A DNA stretch of 64,000 nt from Tillus elongatus (Eukaryota > Arthropoda > Insecta > Coleoptera > Cleridae), in NCBI GenBank assembly GCA_964006375.1, contig OZ023267.1, forward strand, positions 17,748,971 to 17,812,970, written 5' to 3'. The position numbers were made by a program, and so were the translations under genes. Numbering within the stretch: the first letter of the stretch is position 1; every line of letters begins with the position of its first letter. Of the stretch, positions 11,789 to 23,730 are shown piece by piece. The notes beneath the pieces are model-generated. The model worked only from the letters and a program-made list of their open reading frames with translations, made no database searches and had not been told where the DNA came from.

Positions 11789-13865
11789 GCATTCATAGAC
11801 TTGACTATGTTTTATGTATACATACTTATAAAAAACAAAATAAATACCTGAAAATATGTAATCCATGTTGTTGTCACAGCTACATTCAGAGTCAGGGGGT
11901 AAATTACAGACAGTTATCCAGCAGAACCTGAAATTTCAAATAATTAACCATATGAATTTGCCAGTGAAGGGATGATGACATTATTAGAGTTACCTGATAA
12001 GCCATAGAAATTTTGTATTGCATCTATAACGGACAATTAAAGTGAATAATGAACTGCATAAATACAGAGATAAAGGTGAAATGAACCCCAAGACAAAACG
12101 TTATAAACAATTATATAACAAGTCCATGAAAGAATAAGTTTAATAAACTGTTTTCGGCAAAGTGCAAACTCATGAACTTCAGGTGATTTGTGAGGTTTTA
12201 TAAAAATTTGTTAGTATGTATAGGGAAATAATGAAATTAATGTAGGAACCAGTGAGTTAGTAATTAAGGAAAGAATTTGTTAACAATAAGGCTAAGTAAG
12301 GTTTGACATTTAATGAAAATGTATAGGTTAGAAATTTGAACGTACAAACATATTTTGACTAACCTGACTTTAAATCCAGTTATTTAATTAATGGTATCCA
12401 AAGGAAGTAGCTTTCTCTTGACTCATTTTGTAAAATCTGTCATGTGATTGGACTCATCTGAAAATAGAAACATTAATTGGATAGAAAGCAATTTCAAACA
12501 CTAATTAGCAGATTTGATTGGCGATATAAACAAAAGAAACGTATGTTGATATCCGGGAGGATTAAGAACAGGACGGTGAATAAGAACCTAAACCAAGCAA
12601 GAAGCTAGCAGCGTGCAGATTAGTAAAAAACGTTTAAAAAGTTAGAAAAACGACAGAACAAAAGTAAAAAGTATCTGAAAGCTATATATTTACCAAAATA
12701 TAACTGTTGAAGAACTTCAAGCAAGGCTATTAGTACGTATAACGCGAAAACAGCCAATAGTGGAAAATCCCAACAGACGCCGCAGTCTGAAATCCAGGTA
12801 TTTCATCAAATAATAACAAAATAGCAGTATAATACGAGTCCATGAGTGAAAGTAACCTTATTATTATATCAATCTGCCAAATTGCAATGGTAATGACATT
12901 TATAAACAACTATTGCCAAATTATAGTAGTTAAATCTGAGTTCACATAAGAAGAACAAAAAGAGACCAAAAGAGAGCGCTATGCTGAAGTTTCAAGTAAG
13001 CTTATAAAATTTATAACAACCATTTTAAGATCTCATCTCCTTGGTTACCAAACCTAGAAACGCGCATGTCCCATGGTAACAGATATTACATATTAAAAAT
13101 AAGTGAAAAGTCAAACCAAACAAGGTTAATTTTAAACATTGCATTTAAATAATAATAAGTAAATTTGTAATCGTCATAAAAAACTGCCAGATTTAATTAA
13201 TTATAAATATAACGGATCCAAATAAGGCCAATACTTATAAAAGAAATAAATTTTGTAGTTAAGTTCATTAGTAATCAGTAATTCAATATAAATGTTTTAA
13301 AGTTTTTATTACAAAATTTTTCTTTAATAATTTACTGTCATCTTCCATTGACTAAGAAAGCATAAAGTCAAGTAAAATAAGTTCAACAACAGCACCGTAG
13401 ATGCTGCCAGTGTAAGAATTTTCATCTTAGGAATCCAACAATAAAATATTCCCTGTAGAGAAGGAGAGACTCAAAGGTAGCCGTCATAAATAAATCAAAA
13501 AGGAACAGGTAAATATTTATTTTATCAGAATATACAAGAGCCAATCGATAAACCTATAACAAAAATTACAATAATTAAAAAAACAATTATAGCATAAAAT
13601 AACTTTATTTATGGAGTAAAATTTGCGAATTTAAGATACTTTCTAAAAGGTTACGTGGAAAAATATATTTTACAGGTTACAAAACTTGAAGTGGCATGAA
13701 CTAACACCTTTGAGATGGTGTTGTACGCACCCGTAATTGATGGAATACTTTTGTGAAACGTAGTTAAGTACAGAAGCTAAAACGAATTAGATTGTAAAAT
13801 TTTACATACATTTTTATTAAACTTGCAATTTTGTAATGTACGTAAACAAATTGAGGCCCGATTAT
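11786..13865. other. 2.1-kb AT-rich stretch without recognised features
   Basis: No open frame of note, no transposase or RT motif, and no copy elsewhere in the window was noticed. It may hold single-copy intergenic or distal intronic DNA. Confidence 0.35.
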
Positions 13866-14243
13866 TTAAACTTCTAATTTACGGTTTTAGGAATGTGTAT
13901 TGCGTAACATGTAACAAATATGTACCTGTTTGGGCAGATAACCGACAAACAGATTTGGTAGGGCTTCATTCCATGCAATGTCGAATATCGTCAACAACAT
14001 TATCAGTTAGAATAGTTAGCCTGCCTGTAGATTTGCCTTTGCAAATACAGTGCTTTTCCTCATATCGTTTAATAAGGACCAATCTGTGGTTTTTAAAAAT
14101 ATCGTATGGAATGTTATCCTCGGAAAAATCTTCAGAATATTGCTCGATGCATGATTGTACCGAATAAGACCAACTTCCATTTGGATTTCCTGTACCACTA
14201 CGAAAATGGGCCATTAAAATAAAGGCATCCTGCTCCGGTGTGA
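13866..14243 (-). pseudogene. DUF4817 helix-turn-helix of a mariner-like transposase
   Basis: The minus frame begins with FTPEQDAFILMAHFRSGTG. It continues WSYSVQSCIEQYSEDF, then YDIFKNHRLVLIKRYEEKHC, and then the strongly conserved linker ICKGKSTGRLTILTDNVVDD. After a frameshift it continues to a KSVCRLSAQTG-like second HTH. This layout is the N-terminal DNA-binding part (DUF4817 plus HTH) of IS630/Tc1/mariner-group transposases of arthropods. The catalytic DDE part is absent downstream, so only the DNA-binding third survives. Confidence 0.75.
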
Positions 14244-14289
14244 AAGAAATAAAATTAAGTCTAAAAAAATAGAACAAATAAATGAACAT

Positions 14290-15387
14290 AACCTTAACAT
14301 ACCTACACTTTTAACTTACGTAAAAACGCAATGAAAATGCTAAGTTTTGATAAAACCTGTTTATTTTTATTGTGTAACAGATAGAAAATTATTTGAAGGA
14401 GGTAAACACTTGTCGAACTTGGAAAATGCACAATATACATACAAAATAACCGGTCAAAAGAGCAATAAGCGCCAATGGACCGAACTGTCAATTCTCAATT
14501 GATTTAATAACTTTAGGGTCCCTAGTCTAGTGGTTTTTTTGGTTACTTTTTGACTGCCAACTCATAAAATCATATTCCACTGAGAGAGAGAGAGACAGAA
14601 TCCGGTCACGTGGGACTCGGGATTTAATGAAAGCCCTGTATAAGAGCATGGCACTAAATTCAATTTCCCATACTGAAAAGTTTGAAGGCTAAGTAGATAG
14701 GAATTTACCCTCGTATGTACTGAGCCTTCTTTATTTGCCTTTGTAAGCTATTAGGCTTTATACAAATTAATAAATAAAATATTTTTGAGGAAAGCAATTT
14801 AAGAATATTTACATAAATCCACAAAACTAATTTCCCCACAGACTTTCGCTACACACAAGGGACTCAATTTTTTCACTAAATTCAAACCCGCTATTATATT
14901 GATTGTATTTTTCTGGAAGCTTTTTAGGGATGAGTTTTATTTATCTTGAATTTCATTAATCATTACTTTTGTTCCTGGATCGGCTCTAGATACATTCCCT
15001 TTAAATCGAGCCTCTCCCCGTTCCATACAACTTACAAGAGCCCATAAATTATTGTCACGGCGAAAGGGTCCATATCGGAGATTTCGACAGTCAGCCCTCC
15101 CCAAAGAGACTGTTTGAACAGTGTTATCCGACTGGTCAATCTGACATAAGAACTTTTACATAATTAGTTAGTTTAGTTGGAGCGTAATGTGTGTCTGTGT
15201 ATATATTTTTGAGGGATATCTATTGCCTGACCCTTTAGCCTATAAAACTTTGTTTATAGGCAGTTTTCCAAAGGTCCATATCCGTCAGCGATTGCTTTGC
15301 TAAATAAGATAAAACAAAAATCGATTACACAAAAGTTTAGAAGCTTTTAGACAGAGCTCGCAAAATAAATTTGCTAGCTATTTTTAT
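14290..15387. other. Unannotated stretch
   Basis: Contains a short (GA)n run near 14583. No gene is recognised. Confidence 0.35.
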
Positions 15388-15402
15388 ATTATCTAACTTT
15401 TA

Positions 15403-15637
15403 CTACATACATACTTGGAGACTACTTCTCTGGCTTCACTGTTAGTTTTCGTTGGTGAAGGACGTAGCCAGTGCGTGAGCTAACTGGAGCAAGTGACCCT
15501 TACGAATTCTGGATGTTCTAGGATGTTCTTCAATGCTTCTGTGATTATAGTTTCGCTGCTTGACAGCATTCTCAGACAGATTAAAATTGAATTAGTACGA
15601 AATCATGACAACTACAAATAAAGATCTGTTGCTATGT
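15403..15637 (-). repeat. Left pLTR of the Penelope-like element
   Basis: Reverse complement of 16568-16803 with scattered mismatches. It ends internally with AAAGATCTGTTGCTATG. It carries a CTGAGAATGCTG...CAGCGAAAC segment on the minus strand (about 15548-15578). Confidence 0.75.
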
Positions 15638-16281
15638 CACAAACCAATTTTGAAAAAGAAATTTTAATAATTAAGCAAACAGCATTTAATAATGGCTATT
15701 CTGTTAAAATAATAGATAAAATGATCTAGAGAAAAGAATACAAATTAGTGATTAATTTAATTTATCCAAATATTAGAGACAGAGAAGACAACAGATACGT
15801 TTCGATAACTTATTTTGGAACCATTTCAGAAAACATTTCAAACATTTTAAATACCTGTACAAATACAAAGGTAGCTTTTAAATCTTACAACACGACGCGT
15901 GATTTACTATTTAACGCTAAACAAAAATCTTGTTTCCTGACATAAGCTGGAGTTTATAAATTAGCTTGTACACATTGTAACGCACTCTACATAGGTCAAA
16001 CTTCTAGAAATTTTAACACCCGATACAAAGAACATATTTCTGCATTTAGAAATAACCACGTTGGCAAATCTACATTTGCAAAACATATTATTGATACCGA
16101 ACATAAACCTACAGTAAATAACCGCATACAACCACTACATTTTTATAATGACAAACGTAAACTAGACTATTTTGAAGCTTTGGAAGTCAAAAAGCACACA
16201 CACGACAATAGCTACCTTGTTTTAAACGAGCAAACTGATTTAATAAATTCTCCTTTCTTGGATATTCTTCTTTCTAATTAA
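15632..16281 (+). pseudogene. PLE C-terminal GIY-YIG endonuclease domain
   Basis: From 15748 the frame runs to a TAA at 15943-15945 and then on in the same frame to TAA at 16279-16281. After the first stop come GVYKLACTHCNALYIGQTSR (15949-16008) and RYKEHISAF. These are the GIY and YIG motifs with the Arg and His that form the active site; CxxC in the loop between them is usual for Penelope proteins. The domain nicks target DNA to prime reverse transcription. The upstream coding sequence is too short for RT, so only the linker and nuclease remain. The single internal stop suggests a fairly young death. Confidence 0.8.
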
Positions 16282-16567
16282 ATAAGTCAAAGAAAATAAA
16301 TTTAGCTATTCTTTCAAAAAAGTTGTAATAAGATAATGAGTAGTATGTATGTATGTCGATATTTTTGTTGTATAGAAACTGCTTTTATACTGTTATTGTT
16401 TAGTTATTTTATTGTTGTAACTGTTACCATAGTTATTATAGGCTAGTTCTATTTTTATGTTAAATATTGACATACATCACGTAGACATTTTGAAAGCCTC
16501 ATCTGTCATCTGTGTTTCATTTTTATTTTCAATTTGATAAATTTTTTGATCAAACATCATATCATAA

Positions 16568-16803
16568 TATAGCAACAGATCTTTATTTGTAGTTGTCATG
16601 ATTTCGTACTAATTCAATTTTAATCTGTCTGAGAATGCTGTCAAGCAGCAAAACTATAGTCTCAGAAACGTTGAAGAACATCCTAGAACATCCAGAATTC
16701 GTAAGGGCCACTTGCTCCAGTTAGCTCACGTGCTGGCCACGTCCTTCACCAACGAAAACCAACAGTGAAGCCAGAGAAGTAGTCTCCAAGTCTGTATGTA
16801 GTA
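16568..16803 (+). repeat. Right pLTR of the Penelope-like element
   Basis: Inverted copy of 15403-15637. It carries CTGAGAATGCTG...CAGCAAAACTATAGTC at about 16628-16661. Confidence 0.75.
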
Positions 16804-17040
16804 TGGACAAGTTTCACCAAATAAGGGCAACAACAATCAATGAATTATCTAACTTTTATCAGCTGGAATAAATTAAAATAAATAAATTTTTATATGAATG
16901 GGTTCGCAAACAACAATTTTAAACATTTAACCCAATATAACGCACAAGTTTTTTTTTTTGCTTGAAAATTAATAGTATTTGTATATATGGCGCTTTTAAT
17001 GTTAGATAACAACTACAAATCGCTAAAATAAGTATATGTA

Positions 17041-19556
17041 CAGTGTGTCCCAAACTGGATGGGTATGTATTGCAATCTCCGTTATTATTAGAGATATGGA
17101 GACGGTTAAATTAGTAATGTTTTGTATAATTTCATGCTCGTTCCAAATATGACTTGCATTTTGCCCTGCCTCTTTTAGTTTTCGAGTTATTTTGGAAAAA
17201 CCAAAATTTGTCGATTTCTTTTTTCTTCAATATGTAAGTAGGCGTTGATTTGACATGTCTAAGACTTGCACATTATCAGGATACTTTTTACAGAGTAATC
17301 TTTTAGTGCTATTCTCAACTTTGGATTGTCGTTTGTTTTTGAGCTACAGGTATCAACGTTTGCTTTTATTACGGCAGCCATATTGGAATTTTTTCTTATG
17401 TGATAGCCTCTGAAAAGAGCTTTCCAATGATGTACAACGTGCGTGAGAAATCTTGTAATTGCACTGACAATTTGGAGAAAAACCGTTTTGAGGATACTAG
17501 GCTATGAAATCCAATACCAGAAAACAAATAACAAACAAAAAAGTGTTCAAAAAGCAGTAGGCCATGTAGTCTAACAGTAGACTTCTACTTTTAACATAAT
17601 TTTCCGTAATGATTCACGATAAAAAAAAATAGGAACTTAGAGCACACCAATGAATCGGCTCATTATTACAAATGATATTTTACATTAAAACATTATCCTA
17701 AAAAATTGTTATAATTTAATTAACTAGGTAAACCTAGTAAATAACTAAATTTACTAACAGAACTCAGTAAAAAACAGATTAATGATTTACGAAGACGCCT
17801 TTGAAAATTGTTTGATTTCTAAACGTAAGTCAACTGAAAAACAACAGAAGAAAAGTTGCTATCACGACAATTAAGAATACTGCCATTCTTAATTATCTGA
17901 ACAATTTTAGGTGTATTTAACACGTTGCTTAAAATTTTGTACTAAATAGTTTGTTTCCTGTTTATTTTAAATATTATTCAACAATATGTTCAGTAATGAA
18001 GGATATTTTGACATGTTGGAATGTCATATTCGTTCTAACCTAAATACTGGGGCAGCTGCAAATTCATATCAAAACAACTACCCAGAAAGACGACAACCAA
18101 ACACGAAAATATTTCGCAGGATAGTGAGGAATCTACTGAACGACGGTAGCTTCCACACAAAGGAACTACCAATGCCTAGAAATGAAGAAAGAAATAATGC
18201 CGTCTCACAGGTTTCAAACGAAAACCTTCCGTAATCTGTTCGGTTTTATGGTAAACAAATTGACGTTCCAAAAAGTACAGTACACCGTGTATTAAAACAA
18301 AGTCATTACGATCCATACAAACCTACAATCGTACAAGGCTTAAATATTGACGATTACCCTAAGCGACTTCAATTCTGCAGATGGTATCAAGGACAATGTC
18401 AACAAGAAAATTTTCATTTGAAAATAATATGAACTGATGAATCGAAATTTACAAATTGTGGTATGTATAATCGCCATAATAGGCATTAATGGGCAAATGA
18501 AAATCCCCATCTAAAGGAAGAAAGACGATTGCAAGACTGATTTGGTATTAATATTTGGGGCGGCTTATTAGGTAAAAAACTGTTATTTTTATTTGTAGAT
18601 TAGACAGTTAATTTTTTTTAAATATGGTAACTTCATTGTTGGTTCGGTCTTTTTTGAAAATAATTTAAATGGAGAAAGGTATCTTAATATATTAAGAAAT
18701 GATATCTTACCAACAATTAGAAGAGTTCATGATAATTTAGACGTGATTTGGTACCAACAAGACTGTTGTTCAGCCCACAATGCTAGAATCGTCAAAGAAT
18801 TTTTGTACCAAAATTTTAATAATCGTGTCATTTGTAACAATGGGCCGGTTCATTGGTGTGCTCTAAATCCTGATATAACACCCATGGATTTTTATTTTTG
18901 GGGTACTCTGAAGAATGATGTGTATAAATTCGATCCACCACAAAATATCAATGAATTACGAAACAGAATCACGGAAGCTATGAACAATATTAACTGAAAC
19001 ACCCTCACCAGAGTTTGCAGGCATGTTTCAAAAACGTGTATAAAGTGCAGGGAACAAAACGGTGGCCATATTGAATAATTTTGTATATAGTGTGTTTTTA
19101 AGTTTCTATTTTATTATTTGTTCCGTTTCTAATTGTGTTGTTTTGTGAAGTTTAAGTTTCTATTTGTTATTGCCGGGTTTCGTTATTAAACTGTTTCACA
19201 TAATATTACCTAGCATTATTACCTAATTAAGTATTGCAAATTAAATCACAATATTTTTTATTGTGAATCCTTACGGAAAATGATGTTAAAAGTAGAAGTC
19301 TATTGTTAGACTGCATGGCCTACTGCTTTTGAAACACTTTTTTTGTCATTTGTTTTCTGGTATTAGATTTCATAGCCTACTATCCTCAAAATGGTTTTTC
19401 TCAAAATTGTCAGTGCAATTACAAGATTTCTCAAGCATGTTGTACATCATTGGAAAGCCCTTTTCACAGGCTATCACACGAGCAAAAAATCAAATATGGT
19501 TGCCATAATAAAATCAAACGTTGATACCTGTAACTCAAAAACAAATGACAATCCAA
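17041..19556 (+). mobile_element. DUF4817/DDE_3 DNA transposon with ~310-bp inverted repeats
   Basis: 17321-17631 and 19250-19556 are inverted copies of each other, recognisable from TTGGATTGTCGTTTGTTTTT through GTAGACTTCTACTTTTAA. The left end probably extends out to CAGTGTGTCCCAAACTGG at 17041. The right side loses homology at 19556, so the right ~280 bp of terminus is missing. A transposase pseudogene lies between the repeats. The left terminus resembles other CAGTGTGTCC ends in the window (40648). Confidence 0.7.
17986..19073 (+). pseudogene. DUF4817/DDE_3 transposase of a mariner-like transposon
   Basis: The start ATG at 17986 opens a DUF4817 domain (NTGAAANSYQNNYPERRQPN). There is a TAA at 18232. 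The frame then continues with a second HTH (VPKSTVHRVLKQSHYDPY) and a catalytic domain. First Asp: (stop)TDESKF, with TGA for Trp. Second: YQQDCCSAHNA (18749-18785). Third acidic position: NPDITPMDFYFWGTLK (18866-18912). Two more stops (HYWA and DWFG contexts) and a frameshift near 18600-18740 break it. The natural C terminus 'GGHIE' is at about 19057-19073, beyond the TGA at 18995. It would act as a cut-and-paste transposase at TA targets; it is inactive here. Confidence 0.8.
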
Positions 19557-19855
19557 TATATACCAGAAGATATACCTATACCTTAAGTCACTCCCGTATG
19601 ATAGTTTCTGATTTGCAATGGGCGGGTTTAATAACATAGAAATAAGAACTACATTAATGTTTTTCAGAAAATAAATTGATACAAACATGTGAACGACAAA
19701 TAAAATTCAAAACACAAATCTATGTAATCGCTCCTCTAATTGGCAATAAAGCAGAATTTACACATCTGTTACCGAAAAATAAAAGCCAAGTAACTAATTT
19801 AAGTTAATACTCTATCGGAAACAATATCTTTTATTCTCATCCACAACTTTTAATT
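19557..19855. other. Unannotated stretch
   Basis: No recognised gene. It lies just beyond the point where the right inverted repeat of the preceding transposon is cut. Confidence 0.3.
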
Positions 19856-19859
19856 ATAA

Positions 19860-19930
19860 TTGGAAACGTATACCGGTTTCGCTCTCATCAGTGGAGCTCT
19901 AATGAGAGCGAAACCGGTTTGCGTTTCCAA
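19860..19930. repeat. Small palindrome with ACCGGTTTCGCTCT arms
   Basis: ACCGGTTTCGCTCTCAT and ATGAGAGCGAAACCGGT face each other around CAGTGGAGCTCTA. The same ACCGGTTTCGCTCTAATTAG word recurs in the repeat cluster at 22938-23730. Confidence 0.75.
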
Positions 19931-20892
19931 TTATAATCGGAATGCACCTGGCCACGTTCCCTAATTAGGGATTGGGTGCTAGATTCTGAATTAGCATTCG
20001 GTTTAAAAAATATTAATCCAAGTTAAAAGAAGATATTAAGTTCTACCAGACACGTGTCAAATTCTGAATTCATGAACGCGACCTATTGCGGCACATTGAC
20101 ATTCCTCGGTGAATATTTGCCTGCTTGTATCAAAGTGTGCGTACCTCTTCACATCAGATTTAACCACAATTTACAAATTCAACTTAATTTGGGCTAGTCA
20201 AGTGGGTATTAATGCGGAAAAGATAAGGAAACACATTGTAAGAAGCAGTCATAAGTCACAATTTGTTTCATAAATTACTTTGAGTTCTGTCGCAGTGTCA
20301 CTAGATTGTAAACTCGGATGAAAAGAGAGAAACTTGTTGGACTTGTTCGTTACCCCTGGTGAAATATCACACGCAAGTTGTATTGTTTGCCTGTCAGCCG
20401 TATTCGCGAAGATTTGTGATAATTAACCGATGCTGGAAATGTTACCTAGGCTATTTATATTACAAGATAAGATTCAACACTCCAACCACCGTCTCTGCTG
20501 CTCTGCCCTTAATTTATAAAGCTATTTCGTTTAGGTAGCAGCGGTTAGAATAAATCAACAGAGAATTAGATGTAATATATTGCGTGGAATTCTTCATTGT
20601 AGAAGATTACATCGTTTCAACAAATTTAGACAATAATTTAGTTGAACTGTTTTAAATTCGACATTGTTAAATAACATTTCTCTTTGGCTCTATCACTCCA
20701 ATTTTCTCTTTATACCCTTCCATCTATCGCTGTGTGTTTAGAATGGCATTCGATGAATGCCAACAGAATTTAACTACTTTGTTTGTGAGTAGTACTAGTC
20801 ATATTTCTACAAATACTGAAGTTGCAATAGATATTCCGCAAATTTATTGTTTGATCAATGCGGACTATTAGTAGGTATAAATAACTATTTAT
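19931..20892. other. Unannotated stretch
   Basis: No coding or repeat assignment could be made. Confidence 0.3.
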
Positions 20893-20894
20893 TT

Positions 20895-22914
20895 TTTATT
20901 TTTTTTTAATTCAGGAGGGGGAAATGCTCATGCAGACCCCATTCACGGCCTCGTAGGTTCCGTGGGATATCGAGGTACTGTGAGACTGTACTCACTAAAA
21001 CCCCCTCCCAGGGAGTACCGGACCTTAGTCCATACCTCCGTCGGAAAGAATTGCACACAATGACTTTTTAGGGTATGAATGTTTCCATTCTGTTTTTGCC
21101 GCGGGGGCGTTTAGCGGGTAAGTATAAGCTTTGGACGCTTATGCTTGTGTGGAACTTGCTCGTCATAGTCGGTGGCACTACGGAGAAGAGCATTTGGGTG
21201 AGAAGCGGCTTTTGCGAACTGGGTTGTGGATAGTTGAGTTATAAACTCAAGTATCGAAGGCATTTCCAGATCAGAGTGAATCTGACTGTTTCGGACAAAC
21301 CATGGCGCTCCGGTAACCATTCTCAGAATTTTGTTCTGGATGATTTGAAGGGTCTTGATGTGTGTTGCGGCCGCGGTGGCCCATGCAGGTGATGCATAGG
21401 TCAAGGCTGGCCGGATAATGACTTTGCACATGAGCAACTTATTGTTCATGGACAATTTGGAATTTCTATTTAGAAGTGGGAACAGCTCCGAGATGAACAT
21501 CGAGGCTTTCTTTCGAGCGTGATCGACTTGGGGGCGCCATGTTAAGTGTTTGTCGAGGAAAACCCCGAGGTATTTGGCGGAATTTTGCCAGGGAATTAGA
21601 CGGTTGTCTAATGTAACGTGTTTGTGAGGTGTGTGTCTTCTCTTGGAAAATAGGACAGCTGAACATTTATCGGGGTTTATGGCTAGAAGAGATTTCCTAT
21701 ACCATGATTGCAGCTCGACTACGGCGGTCTGAAGTCGTTCGGTTATTATCCTCGGCTGGGTGGAGCTGCTGAGGATGGTAGTGTCGTCTGCGTACAGTGC
21801 GTATGTCACGTTTAGGGGGGCTGTCGGAATGTCTGCGACAAATATATTGTAGAGCAGAGGGGAGATAGCAGAACCCTGCGGGAGACCAGCCGTGGCTGGG
21901 TACGTTCTAGATCTGGCTCCAAGGTGTTTGACCTGGTACTTCCTCTGTTGCAGGTATGACCTGATTAGCAGAATCAGAGGGAGAGGATAATTAAATGATA
22001 GAAGTTTGTTTAGGAGGCCCGCATGCCAAATCCTGTCGAAAGCTTGAGCAATGTCAAGAAGCATTGCACCAGTTGACTTGTTTATGTTGAATCCTTTGGT
22101 GATGTTTTCCACCACACGCAGTTGGTCAGTGGTGGAGTGCTGGTGTCTGAAGCCGAATTGCTCATCCGGGCGGATACGATTTTCTGAAGTGAAAGAAGCT
22201 AGCCTTTTCTGATCAATTTTTTGGCGATTTTGCCGATGACTGGTAGCAGGCTAATGGGCCTGTAGTTCTGAGGGAACAGCGGATCTTTGCTGGGTTTCGA
22301 GATGTTGATAATGTCGGCAAGTTTCCACATGGAAGGAAAATGTTGAAATCGCAGCATGGCATTCATAATCGTGACTAGGAATACCACGGCTTTGCGGGGG
22401 AGGTTTATCAGGGCTACGTTTGAGATTCCATCGTATCCCGAAGCTTTCCTATTTTTTAATGCTTTGATTATTTGGGAAACTTCTTCGAAAGTTGTGGGCT
22501 CGATAGTTGTGTCTGGGGTGGCGCGAAGCGCACTCCTGACGTAGTGGTGCGTTCTTGGTACGTGCGACAGATCAACGTTGTTATAATTCGGGCTGAATTG
22601 CAACTCCAGATGATCTGCGAATGCAATTAGCTTTCTCCGCACCCAAGCGGGGATATCGGAAGTTTTTGGGAGCGAAAGGCTTTCGCCATTTGCCAGACGG
22701 AATTGTCTTGGGTAGACAGGGTTTGTAGGCGCTCCTCCCAACGATTGTTGCGGAGTTCTTGTAGGGCGGATCGTACTTGTTTGATGAGTCTGTTTGCGTC
22801 TCGTTTGTCGGTGGGGTTTCCGGTGCGTTGAGCTAGTCTACGCACGCAGTTCTTTTCGAGTATCATTTCCCTGATACTGGACGGAAAAGATGAATAACTA
22901 GCAGTCAATTTCAA
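20895..22914 (-). mobile_element. Jockey-clade LINE, 5' truncated
   Basis: On the minus strand the remnant starts near 22914 in the region between endonuclease and RT. It runs through the RT gene (stop 21111-21113) and a GC-richer ~200-bp 3' UTR, and ends in an A-rich tail at 20893-20910. At the 5' side it abuts a (TTA)n run (22915-22937). Confidence 0.75.
21111..22914 (-). pseudogene. Jockey-type reverse transcriptase (ORF2), two frameshifts
   Basis: Order of blocks: a linker with SVWQMAKAF (to ~22640), FEEVSQIIKALKNRKASGYD, LADIINISKPSKDP, NYRPISLLPVIGKIAKKL, QFGFRHQHSTTDQLR, LLDIAQAFDRIWH with the first catalytic Asp (~22040), TAGLPQGSAISPLLYNIF, YALYADDTTIL with the catalytic YADD (~21785), YLGVFLDKHLTWRPQ, and a C-terminal ILRMVTGAPWFVRN segment typical of Jockey. 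Frame changes are needed near 22650 and 22199 (one A missing). All catalytic residues of RT are still present, so this is one of the youngest LINE copies in the window. The apurinic endonuclease domain is absent. The protein would copy its own mRNA at nicked chromosomal DNA. Confidence 0.85.
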
Positions 22915-22937
22915 TTATTATTATTATTATTATTATT

Positions 22938-23730
22938 ACATCAACACTAAGTGAGTGGTGAGACACGAAGCAACGTGCCGCCACATAGTTGCGGGACCAG
23001 GTAGTATGTTGTCACGCCAGCTCCAAATAACACAAAGTGTTAAAAAATTGGGACTGTATACAACCAATTAACAATTTAGTAAATTGTCAGCCCTGGCCCA
23101 TTTCTACCCTAATATAGGGACAAAGTATGTAAGGCTAGATGCATTCTCACAATAATTAGAACCGTAGACCGGTTTCGCTCTAATTAGAGCTCGTCAGTAC
23201 GGCATACTAATTGTAATGAAAATACACCTATAAAGTAATACGGCTATGGTAGCCGGCACGTTGCTTCGTGTCTCACCACTCACTTAGTGTTGAAAGGCTG
23301 GCTACCATAGCCGTATTACTTTATAAGTGTATTTTCGCTACAATTAGTATGCCCTACTGCCGAGCTCTAATTAGAGCGAAACCGGTCTACGGCTCTAATT
23401 GTTGTGAGAATGCATTTAGCCTTACATACTTTGTCCCTATATTAGGGTAGAAATGGGCCAGGGCTGACAATGTATTAATTGTTAGTTGGTTGTATACAAT
23501 CTCTATTTTTAACACTTTGTGTTATTGGGAGCTGGCGTGACAACAAACTATCTGGTTCCGCAACTAGGTGGCGGCACGTGTCTCACCACTCACTTAGTGT
23601 TGAAAGGCTGGCTACCATAGCCGTATTACTTTATAGGTGTATTTTCGCTACAATTAGTATGACGAGCTCTAGTTAGAGCGAAACCGGTCTACGGTTCTAA
23701 TTGTTGTGAGAATGCATCTAGCCTTACATC
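22938..23730. repeat. Inverted plus direct repeat cluster (~310-bp unit)
   Basis: 22938-23266 is the reverse complement of 23268-23575, meeting at TGTCTCACCACTCACTTAGTG. A second, shorter direct copy follows at 23576-23730. Units contain CTACCATAGCCGTATTACTT, CGAAACCGGTCTACGG and GGGCCAGGGCTGACAAT blocks. A diverged piece is at 34391-34560. No coding capacity; probably a MITE that folded back and duplicated. Confidence 0.75.

Larger units (their letters stand above)
15403..16843 (+). mobile_element. Penelope-like element with inverted pLTRs and 15-bp target duplication
   Basis: ATTATCTAACTTTTA occurs at 15388-15402 and 16844-16858 and brackets the element. Inside, 15403-15637 and 16568-16803 are inverted copies (~235 bp), with a further ~40-bp tail before the right duplication. 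Between them lies a GIY-YIG coding remnant. Inverted terminal repeats around a GIY-YIG reverse transcriptase gene are a known Penelope (PLE) arrangement. The reverse transcriptase domain is lost, so this is a 5'-truncated copy. Each pLTR contains a hammerhead-ribozyme-like fold (see findings). Confidence 0.75.

Noticed and set aside
21111..22741. An intact, living LINE reverse transcriptase
   Set aside because: All catalytic motifs are present, but frameshifts near 22650 and 22199 and loss of the endonuclease domain make it inactive.
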